DNA of 5,512 nucleotides, from NCBI GenBank assembly GCA_013695575.1, contig JACDAF010000051.1:1-5512 (forward strand), written 5' to 3'. Below the pieces are notes generated by a model. That model made no database searches, was not told where the DNA came from, and saw nothing but the letters and a program-made list of their open reading frames with translations. The stretch comes from Chloroflexota bacterium. Its GTDB lineage: Bacteria; Chloroflexota; Limnocylindria; P2-11E. Positions within the stretch are counted from its first letter, which is position 1, and each line of letters opens with the position of its first letter. This document shows positions 1-4,593 of the stretch, piece by piece. The translations under genes and the position numbers were made by a program.

Positions 1-126
1 CAGAACTGGCAGTCGGAGATGCTCTCCGTGCTCTCGCTCGTCGTGCTGAGCATCTTTCTGCGCCAGCGGGGCTCGCCCGAGTCGAAGCCGGTCGCCGCCC
101 CGAACAGCAGGACCGGATCGGACTAG
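1..126 (+). CDS. DUF6766-like membrane protein, C-terminal fragment
   Basis: Frame 1 is open from the window edge to TAG at 124-126 and gives the last 41 residues of a protein that begins outside the window. The tail reads QNWQSE, then a hydrophobic stretch (MLSVLSLVVLSIFL), then RQRGSPESKPV and a polar end. The hydrophobic stretch looks like a final transmembrane helix followed by a cytoplasmic tail. The combination of NWQSE, a hydrophobic helix and RGSPESK is, from memory, the C-terminal signature of the DUF6766 family of small multi-pass membrane proteins of unknown function. The stop codon lies inside the CTAG target site of the adjacent insertion sequence, but the reading frame is not altered, because the target without the IS would give the same stop. 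No function can be assigned. The alternative is an unrelated membrane protein with a similar tail. Confidence 0.72.
   Translation, partial: QNWQSEMLSVLSLVVLSIFLRQRGSPESKPVAAPNSRTGSD
123..126. repeat. Target site duplication CTAG, left copy
   Basis: CTAG at 123-126 directly abuts the left inverted repeat and is matched by CTAG at 1150-1153 directly outside the right inverted repeat. The flanks differ beyond these four bases (GGA before, TCG after), so the duplication is 4 bp. CTAG is its own reverse complement, so it also looks like an extension of the inverted repeats. IS481 of Bordetella is known to prefer NCTAGN targets, which supports reading it as target rather than element. The left copy contains the TAG stop codon of the upstream gene. 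Confidence 0.8.
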
Positions 127-153
127 CTGAGGTCTCCCTAGACATGGGTCACA
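127..153 (+). repeat. Left terminal inverted repeat of the IS
   Basis: The 27 bases starting CTGAGGTC pair with the reverse complement of 1123-1149 at 23 of 27 positions. The mismatches are at repeat positions 9, 13, 18 and 21. The transposase stop codon (TAG on the minus strand, 138-140) lies inside this repeat, so the coding region runs into the element's end. Confidence 0.88.
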
Positions 154-1058
154 CGCCACCGGTCTAACCAGCCCTGCGGCGTGAGGCCCCCGAGAGCGTG
201 GTGCGGGCGCTGAGTGTTGTACCAGGGAACGAAGAGCGCGATCGCCAGGGCCCGCTCCTCGTCGCTCGTGAAGTGGTCGCGGTAGGCGCACTCGCGCTGG
301 ATCGTGCCGATGAAGCGCTCGGCCCGACCGTTGGTCCAAGGGTGCCGGACCTTGGTCCGGGTATGGCGCAGTCCAGCAGCGCGACAGGCGCTCGCGAACA
401 GATTGCTCCGGTACGCCGAGCCATTGTCGGTGAGGATCCGCTCGACTTGGATGCCACGACTTGCGAAGAACGCCGTCGCGCGCTGGACGAAGGTGATCGC
501 ATCGTGGCCGGCGAGCGTCGGCCGGAACTCACTGAAGACCAGCCGGCTGGCCATGTCGATGGCCACGTGCAGGTGCCGCCAACCGACTCCTCGGCGGGTG
601 CTGCGGTGCATGAGCGCGGCGCGCCCGCCGCCGCGGCTGAGACTGCCAAAGCTCTTGATGTCCACGCCGACGAGCTCACCCGGCCGCAGCGGCGCGAAAG
701 TCCCGAAGCTGCGCCGCGGCTTCGGGAAGAGATGGCTGAGCCGCGCGGCGCCATGCCGGCGGAGAATCCGATGGACGGTGCTCGGCGGGAGTCCGACCGT
801 CGGCCCGATCCGGTCCGGGCCGATCCGCTCGGCAAGCCGCAGTGCCAGCACCGTGGCCTCGAGCGCATCAGGACAACGCCGCGGCGAGTGGTGCGGCCGT
901 GATGGCCGATCGACGAACTCCGGAGCGCGTCGTCGCCAGCGATACACCGTCCGCCGGCTGACGCCGAGGTTGCGAGCGGCCTGAGAGATCCCGAGGCGTT
1001 GCGCTTCGGCGACAAGGAAGGCCCTCGAACGCGGGTTGAGCCGAGCCCTCTGGTACAA
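138..1058 (-). CDS. IS481-family transposase, DD(35)E, full length
   Basis: This 306-residue protein is predicted to cut and join the IS ends. An N-terminal helix-turn-helix lies at about residues 20-44 (SQAARNLGVSRRTVYRWRR). A second HTH-like segment lies at about 82-102 (IGPTVGLPPSTVHRI). The RNase H-like integrase core follows, with catalytic D133 (GVDIK), D211 (LTDNGSAY) and E247 (RAERFIGT). The D211-E247 gap is 35 residues, as expected for the IS3/IS481 group. The C-terminus has the usual WYNTQRPHHALGG motif. The start is TTG at 1058-1056, chosen because GGAGG (minus strand, 1070-1066) lies seven bases upstream and the frame has a stop further upstream with no ATG or GTG between. The gene looks intact. 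A 20-bp hairpin (1059-1119) overlaps its ribosome binding site and could limit translation from read-through transcripts. Confidence 0.93.
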   Translation of the reverse strand: MYQRARLNPRSRAFLVAEAQRLGISQAARNLGVSRRTVYRWRRRAPEFVDRPSRPHHSPRRCPDALEATVLALRLAERIGPDRIGPTVGLPPSTVHRILRRHGAARLSHLFPKPRRSFGTFAPLRPGELVGVDIKSFGSLSRGGGRAALMHRSTRRGVGWRHLHVAIDMASRLVFSEFRPTLAGHDAITFVQRATAFFASRGIQVERILTDNGSAYRSNLFASACRAAGLRHTRTKVRHPWTNGRAERFIGTIQRECAYRDHFTSDEERALAIALFVPWYNTQRPHHALGGLTPQGWLDRWRVTHV

Positions 1059-1119
1059 AGAAGCCCCTCCGACTAGTGGTGTTTGGTCTGATCACCGCGC
1101 ACCCTAGTCGGGGGCTTCT
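1059..1119 (-). promoter_or_regulatory. Hairpin covering the transposase ribosome binding site
   Basis: On the minus-strand transcript, 1111-1119 pairs with 1059-1067 (9 bp), 1104-1110 pairs with 1070-1076 (7 bp) and 1100-1103 pairs with 1078-1081 (4 bp). The bulges are at 1068-1069 and 1077, and the loop is 18 bases. The Shine-Dalgarno GGAGG (1070-1066) lies in this stem, partly in the two-base bulge, and the stem ends one base before the TTG start. There is no U-run after the stem on either strand, so a simple rho-independent terminator is unlikely. The known parallel is the IS10/IS50 mechanism, where hairpins hide the transposase RBS in transcripts coming from outside. The function here is inference. 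Confidence 0.6.
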
Positions 1120-1122
1120 ATT

Positions 1123-1149
1123 TGTGACTCAGGTCTGGGGGGACCTCAG
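1123..1149 (-). repeat. Right terminal inverted repeat of the IS
   Basis: The reverse complement of 1123-1149 begins CTGAGGTC and matches the left repeat at 23 of 27 positions. It lies upstream of the transposase gene and ends where the CTAG target copy at 1150-1153 begins. I see no convincing -35/-10 pair inside it, so the transposase promoter is not located. Confidence 0.88.
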
Positions 1150-1153
1150 CTAG
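1150..1153. repeat. Target site duplication CTAG, right copy
   Basis: This is the second copy of the 4-bp target. Its first three bases (CTA on the plus strand) are the TAG stop codon of the minus-strand GGDEF-EAL gene, which therefore ends exactly at the IS boundary. Confidence 0.8.
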
Positions 1154-2859
1154 TCGCCAGCGCGTCCCGTCCGCTCGACATCAGCGACGGCCGCGGTCAG
1201 CTCTCGTGATTCGACAGGCCCGGCGAACAGATTGCCTTGGCCGACATCGCAGTGAAGCCGGCCCAGGAGCGCCAGCGTGCCGGAATCCTCCACTCCTTTG
1301 GCCACGACCTCGAGGCCGATGTCATGCCCGACCGCGATGCCGGTCCTCACAAAGGACCTGGAGTCTGGATCCGACCGCAGGGTGGCGATGAGGGCGCGGT
1401 CGAGCTTGATCTCGTGGATCGGCAAGGCGCGGAGCGTTCGCAGCGAGATGTCACCCGTCCCGAAGTCGTCCAAAGCCAGACGCACGCCAGTGTCCGCAAG
1501 GTCACGAAGCGCACGCTCCAGTCGATGCGGCTCGCGCCCGAGCTCCCGCTCGTTGAATTCCAACGTCAGCACCGAGGGCTCGAGACCGTAGCGGAGCAGG
1601 GACCTCGCCACGACCGCTGGCGCAGCCGGGTCCAGGACGTTCCGGACAGACAGATTGACGGACACCCCGGCTGACGAACCGTCGTCGCGCCACTGGGCGC
1701 ACCGCGCCATTGCGTCATCGAGGACGCATTCGAACAGCTGCACCATCAGATCCGTGCGCTCGGCCAGCGGCAGGAATGCCGCCGGGTGAAGCATCCCGAG
1801 CCGTGGATGGAGCCAGCGAACGAGCGCCTCCGCGCCCGTCACGCGTCTTTCGCCCAGACGGACCATCGGCTGGTAGACGACACGAAGCTCACCTCCGGCG
1901 ATGGCCTCCTTTAGCTCGGCCAGCCGCGCCGATCCAGCGACGCTCCCGAGGTCCAACGAGTGGTCGTATACGGCCACACCTGCGCCTGTTCGCTTGGCGG
2001 AATACATGGCGACGTCCGCGGCGCGGAGGAGCGTGGCGGCGTCACGTCCGTGCTGCGGAAACAGCGCGATGCCGACGCTGGCGCCGACACTGACGTCAGC
2101 GCCGGCCGCCGTATAGGTGCTTGCGAACGCGGTCCGGACCTTCTCCGCTGCGACGAGCGCTGATACGAGATCAGCCGGCGGGGGCAACAGGACCGTGAAC
2201 TCGTCGCCTCCGAGCCGCGCCAGGGTATCGGACTCCCGGAGCAGCGCGCCGAGGCGCGGGCCGATCTGTCGCAGGACTTCGTCGCCCGCGTCATGCCCGA
2301 AATCGTCGTTGACCTGCTTGAAGCCGTCGAGATCGAACACGATGAAGGCGCACGGCTCGTCCCGGCGCTGTGCGGCCGCCAGGGCCTGGCTGACGCGATC
2401 GGCGAGCAGCGTGCGGTTGGGAAGACCGGTGAGCGGATCTCGAAGCGCGCGATCGGCGAGCTTTGACTCGGTCTCCCGCGACTCGGTGACGTCCTCGCCG
2501 ATCGCGAGCAGCCCGCCGTCGGGCGTGTCATATCGAGCCACGTGCCACCGGATCGTGACGGCCGACGAATCAGACCGCTGCAGCTGGAGGTCGCTGACGG
2601 ATGAGTGGCCGGGCGCGAGACGAGCGTGCTCGGTGACCAGATGCTCGCGCAGTGGACGACCATCGCGTTCCGCGAGCTCGCGGAACGCGGCATTCGCGAT
2701 GACCACTTCGCCACTCTCGCGCAGGACGCCGACCATGAGCTCGCTCAGCTCGAGCGGTGCCAGAACGCTGCTCCCCTCACTCGCCGACACGTCCCACCCC
2801 GATCCGCGTGTATCGCTACACACGTTTCGAAGCCTGGCGACGATCGCCAGGGGTAGCAA
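1150..2859 (-). CDS. PAS-GGDEF-EAL cyclic-di-GMP protein, EAL motif altered
   Basis: This protein of up to 569 residues is predicted to make and/or degrade cyclic di-GMP in the cytoplasm. A PAS-like sensor spans about residues 33-128. A GGDEF domain spans about 136-300, with active-site GGDEF at 217-221 and an RxxD inhibitory site (RESD, 208-211). An EAL domain spans about 312-560. EAL residues present are E344-A345-L346, N402, E434, D464-D465 (DDFGTG), K485, E524 and Q541. The motif normally reading EGVE is KGVE here, with K521 in place of a key catalytic Glu, and the DDFGTG loop continues DIS rather than the usual YSS. The cyclase site therefore looks functional and the phosphodiesterase doubtful. 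No membrane segment is visible. The longest frame opens with TTG at 2859, which has no clear RBS; GTG codons 13 and 24 are plausible starts. It lies 54 bp downstream of a co-directional LuxR-type gene and probably shares its operon. Confidence 0.93.
   Translation of the reverse strand: MLPLAIVARLRNVCSDTRGSGWDVSASEGSSVLAPLELSELMVGVLRESGEVVIANAAFRELAERDGRPLREHLVTEHARLAPGHSSVSDLQLQRSDSSAVTIRWHVARYDTPDGGLLAIGEDVTESRETESKLADRALRDPLTGLPNRTLLADRVSQALAAAQRRDEPCAFIVFDLDGFKQVNDDFGHDAGDEVLRQIGPRLGALLRESDTLARLGGDEFTVLLPPPADLVSALVAAEKVRTAFASTYTAAGADVSVGASVGIALFPQHGRDAATLLRAADVAMYSAKRTGAGVAVYDHSLDLGSVAGSARLAELKEAIAGGELRVVYQPMVRLGERRVTGAEALVRWLHPRLGMLHPAAFLPLAERTDLMVQLFECVLDDAMARCAQWRDDGSSAGVSVNLSVRNVLDPAAPAVVARSLLRYGLEPSVLTLEFNERELGREPHRLERALRDLADTGVRLALDDFGTGDISLRTLRALPIHEIKLDRALIATLRSDPDSRSFVRTGIAVGHDIGLEVVAKGVEDSGTLALLGRLHCDVGQGNLFAGPVESRELTAAVADVERTGRAGD
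2834..2850 (-). other. Small perfect hairpin at the start of the GGDEF-EAL gene
   Basis: CTGGCGA (2834-2840) and TCGCCAG (2844-2850) form a perfect 7-bp stem with a 3-base loop. If translation begins at GTG codon 13 or 24 instead of the TTG, this hairpin lies in the leader of the gene. If the TTG is used, it lies in the first codons. It could affect initiation or mRNA processing between the two operon genes, or be chance in GC-rich DNA. Confidence 0.35.
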
Positions 2860-2913
2860 TCCGGAGCAGTAGGTACGCTCAGGGGACCCTGGCGAGAAAC
2901 CTGTACGGCGCGA

Positions 2914-3567
2914 TCAGCCGGGCGCCTGGGTCCTCTTTTTCATCAACAGTCCGACTGCCGCGGCGCGGTTCGGTACCCCGAGTCGCCGCAGCACGTTCGC
3001 GACATGCTTCTGAGCGGTGGCCGTACGGATGCCGAGCGCCGCTGCGATCTCCTTGTCCGTTGCGCCATGCGCGATCAAGGCGACGATCTCCCGCTGCCGG
3101 GCGGTGAGCCCGTCCACGCTGGCGACCGTGCTGCGGAGCCTTCCCCGGCTACCCCTGAGCCAGGTGCCGAGGACCTCCCGGCTGAAGACCGGCTCACCTC
3201 GAAGCGCTCCGCGAAGCGCACGGCGCATCGCTTCGGTGGGCATCTCGCTGTCGAGAAGTCCGACCGCCCCTGCCTCCAGCGCGGCGACGGCGTCTTCGTG
3301 GCCGACCGGATGCATCGCGACGACGGTCGAAAAGCGGCGTGCGAACCCGTGAATGCGCGCCCAGTCCGGCGGCTCGTATGCTGCGAGCACCAGGAGCGTC
3401 GCCGGCTCGGGCGACTGGCTCGCGTCGGGCATCTGACGTGTGCGCCAGATGGCGACGCTGAGATCCAGGGTGCGGATCCGTGTGAACAGATCTCCGCGCT
3501 CGTCCAGAACGACGAGCCCGGACGAGCGGTCGAGGTCGTGCCGCGGACCTTCCGGTGCTGCCACCAC
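2914..3567 (-). CDS. LuxR/NarL-type regulator with degenerate receiver-like domain
   Basis: This 217-residue predicted DNA-binding regulator has a clear LuxR-type helix-turn-helix at about residues 153-210 (LTARQREIVALIAHGAT, then a recognition segment with TAQKHVANVLRRLG). Residues 55-135 resemble the second half of a response-regulator receiver (TLLVLAAYEPPDW, then EAGAVGLLDSEMP). The strand that should end in the phospho-acceptor Asp ends in Ala (LVLAAY), and the usual Lys of GYLLK is Asp (GLLDS). Phosphorylation by a histidine kinase is therefore unlikely. The start is GTG at 3567, or the next GTG. The frame is open further upstream but holds no ATG, GTG or TTG there, and no Shine-Dalgarno is visible, so leaderless translation is possible. 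It is divergent from a paralogous regulator at 3723 and lies upstream of the GGDEF-EAL gene, which it may control. Its target is unknown. Confidence 0.88.
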   Translation of the reverse strand: MVAAPEGPRHDLDRSSGLVVLDERGDLFTRIRTLDLSVAIWRTRQMPDASQSPEPATLLVLAAYEPPDWARIHGFARRFSTVVAMHPVGHEDAVAALEAGAVGLLDSEMPTEAMRRALRGALRGEPVFSREVLGTWLRGSRGRLRSTVASVDGLTARQREIVALIAHGATDKEIAAALGIRTATAQKHVANVLRRLGVPNRAAAVGLLMKKRTQAPG

Positions 3568-3722
3568 GAGAATGAGTATGCCGTCAATCCCAGCTGATGA
3601 GATACCGAAATTCCTGCGCGCTGGGCCCCCCTGCGACCGTGAAAATTACGTATCGCGCGAATGCGGCAGCCTCTGTGTAATCTACGCAAGCGACCCTTGG
3701 GTCGCGCGAGAGAGGGTGTCAC
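3568..3722. promoter_or_regulatory. Divergent regulatory region between two LuxR-type genes
   Basis: These 155 bp must hold the promoters for both regulators. Toward the plus-strand gene, TAATCT at 3678-3683 is a fair -10 hexamer, but no good -35 is seen. The gene's Shine-Dalgarno (GAGAGGG, about 3710-3716) lies a few bases before its GTG. The 8-bp palindrome TCGCGCGA occurs twice (3653-3660 and 3702-3709). For the minus-strand gene, CATACT about seven bases before the GTG is a weak -10 that would give a leaderless transcript. All promoter assignments are by eye. Confidence 0.4.
3690..3705. promoter_or_regulatory. Dyad between the -10 candidate and the RBS of the plus-strand regulator
   Basis: GCGACCCTTGGGTCGC is a perfect 7-bp inverted repeat around a TT centre. 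It lies between the -10 candidate (3678-3683) and the Shine-Dalgarno of the regulator starting at 3723, about where transcription would start. That suits an operator for a dimeric regulator, possibly one of the two LuxR-type proteins, or a short 5'-leader hairpin. The dyad is visible; its role is inference. Confidence 0.4.
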
Positions 3723-4367
3723 GTGAGCACGACGGAAAGCGGGGCGACCCTGTCCCGCGTCGGCGTCGTCGGCCATGGGGAAATCGGAGCTACATACGAC
3801 CGCCTAGAGGAGTGCTCCTTTGATCTGATGGCGGTCGTCCCGACGATCGACCATGTCAATCCGACCTTCGTCCGGGAGTACGACGTCATGCTCGTTGCCT
3901 GCACCTCGACGGAGCTCGAGGACGTCACGTTCCAGACCAAGGCGCTGCGTCTCGTGCGCGCCGTAGCCGCGATCGCCGTCGTCCCCGGCGGCGCAGGCGC
4001 GCCAGCGGCTGCGCGGATCGGATTCCGCGGCTTTGTGGCGCGCGAGGTGGGACCCGATGCCCTCACCCGAACGGTCCGAGCCGTCGCCAATGGAGAGGTG
4101 GCCTTTCCGCGCGCCACCCTGGCTGTCCTCTTACAGAAGATGAGCTTTCTCCCACTCTCGGGCAGCCAATCGGCCGATTCACTGACCCCGCGGCAGCGGC
4201 AGATCGTCTCGCTCATCGCCCAGGGCGCCACGGATCGCCAGATCGCCGCCCAGCTTGAGATCAGCGAGTCCACCGCCCATAAGCACGTGCAGAATGCGCT
4301 GCGGCGATCCAGGACGAAGACCCGCAGCCAGCTCGTCGCCGTCGCACAGCAGGGAGCAGGCGCATAG
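3723..4367 (+). CDS. LuxR/NarL-type regulator, paralogue of the divergent gene
   Basis: This 214-residue predicted transcription factor has a LuxR-type HTH at about residues 152-208 (LTPRQRQIVSLIAQGAT, then STAHKHVQNALRR). Its N-terminus (SRVGVVGHGEIGA, DVMLVACTS, RIGFRGFVAREVGPDAL) follows the strand order of a receiver domain but lacks the usual features. There is no acidic pair after the first strand, Cys/Thr stand where the phospho-acceptor Asp is expected, and Arg replaces the conserved Lys. The HTH starts at residue 154 in both this protein and the one encoded at 2914-3567, and 28 of the first 42 HTH residues are identical, so the two are paralogues. The GTG start at 3723 is supported by a GAGAGGG Shine-Dalgarno about seven bases upstream. 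A GC-rich hairpin follows the stop. Signal and targets are unknown; the divergent GGDEF-EAL operon and the downstream surface protein are candidates by position only. Confidence 0.9.
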   Translation: MSTTESGATLSRVGVVGHGEIGATYDRLEECSFDLMAVVPTIDHVNPTFVREYDVMLVACTSTELEDVTFQTKALRLVRAVAAIAVVPGGAGAPAAARIGFRGFVAREVGPDALTRTVRAVANGEVAFPRATLAVLLQKMSFLPLSGSQSADSLTPRQRQIVSLIAQGATDRQIAAQLEISESTAHKHVQNALRRSRTKTRSQLVAVAQQGAGA

Positions 4368-4373
4368 CGGCGG

Positions 4374-4403
4374 GCGGCCCGGAGCGAAAGTCGGGCCGCT
4401 CCG
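4374..4403 (+). terminator. GC-rich hairpin pair after the regulator gene
   Basis: Two mutually exclusive stems begin 7 bases after the stop codon. GCGGCCCG (4374-4381) pairs with CGGGCCGC (4392-4399), and CGGAGCG (4380-4386) pairs with CGCTCCG (4397-4403). No T-run follows, so classical rho-independent termination is not shown. Hairpins without U-tracts are often found at gene ends in high-GC bacteria. It may terminate transcription or stabilise the 3' end. Confidence 0.5.
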
Positions 4404-4420
4404 TGGCCGCTCATCATTCC

Positions 4421-4474
4421 TACGTACCACGCGATGCGCAGCACTCGCGCTGCGCAATTCGGATGACGTACGTA
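4421..4474. other. Nested symmetric element in the intergenic region
   Basis: TGCGCAGC (4435-4442) and GCTGCGCA (4449-4456) form a perfect 8-bp stem with a 6-base loop. It is flanked by a 7-bp outer inverted repeat, TACGTAC (4421-4427) and GTACGTA (4468-4474). No T-run follows. It could be a protein-binding dyad, a second transcription barrier upstream of the surface protein gene, or a small repeat element. I recognise no known family. Confidence 0.35.
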
Positions 4475-4544
4475 CTTCTCGCATCCTTGCATGAACCGAG
4501 TACGCGATAGTAGGCATTCCCCCATAAGTGAGCCGACCATACCT

Positions 4545-4573
4545 TTGGTCACAGCGGACAAGAAACTTTTATG
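4545..4573 (+). promoter_or_regulatory. Candidate promoter of the surface protein gene
   Basis: TTGGTC (4545-4550) and TTTATG (4568-4573) are 17 bases apart in a locally AT-richer stretch, about 20 bases before the GTG start at 4594. TATGGT (4570-4575) is an alternative -10 with a longer spacer. GACCA (4535-4539) and TGGTC (4546-4550) form a short inverted repeat that overlaps the -35, a possible operator. The match is modest and read by eye. Confidence 0.35.
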
Positions 4574-4593
4574 GTTCGGTGTGGGAGAGTCCT

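Larger units (their letters stand above)
127..1149 (-). mobile_element. Complete IS481-family insertion sequence (1,023 bp)
   Basis: The element is bounded by 27-bp imperfect inverted repeats (127-153 and 1123-1149) and by CTAG on both sides. It carries one transposase gene covering almost its whole length on the minus strand. A length near 1.0 kb, a single DDE transposase ORF and a CTAG target are typical of the IS481 family. It lies between the convergent DUF6766-like and GGDEF-EAL genes. Both ends, the target duplication and the full transposase frame are preserved, so the copy looks recent and possibly still active. The exact terminal base is inferred from the repeat pairing and cannot be separated with certainty from the palindromic CTAG. 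Confidence 0.9.

Noticed and set aside
198..902. Long plus-strand open frames across the transposase
   Set aside because: They are antisense shadows of a clearly recognisable transposase in GC-rich DNA; the translations are Arg/Pro/Ala-rich with no family resemblance.
1059..1119. The hairpin as a rho-independent terminator of the GGDEF-EAL transcript
   Set aside because: No U-run follows the stem on the minus strand, and the stem overlaps the transposase RBS, so RBS masking fits better. Some pausing cannot be excluded.
121..1155. A target duplication longer than 4 bp
   Set aside because: Outside CTAG the flanks are GGA and TCG and do not match as direct repeats. The apparent extension of symmetry comes from CTAG being palindromic.
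2117..2872. A 251-codon plus-strand open frame opposite the GGDEF-EAL gene
   Set aside because: Its translation is low-complexity Ser/Arg-rich, and the opposite strand encodes intact GGDEF and EAL motifs.
3568..3722. A c-di-GMP riboswitch in a leader region
   Set aside because: The leaders are too short and none of the expected riboswitch core features is visible.
3719..4561. A 280-codon minus-strand open frame opposite the second regulator
   Set aside because: It covers a well-supported regulator with RBS and HTH, has Ser/Arg/Thr-rich shadow composition, and runs through the intergenic hairpins.
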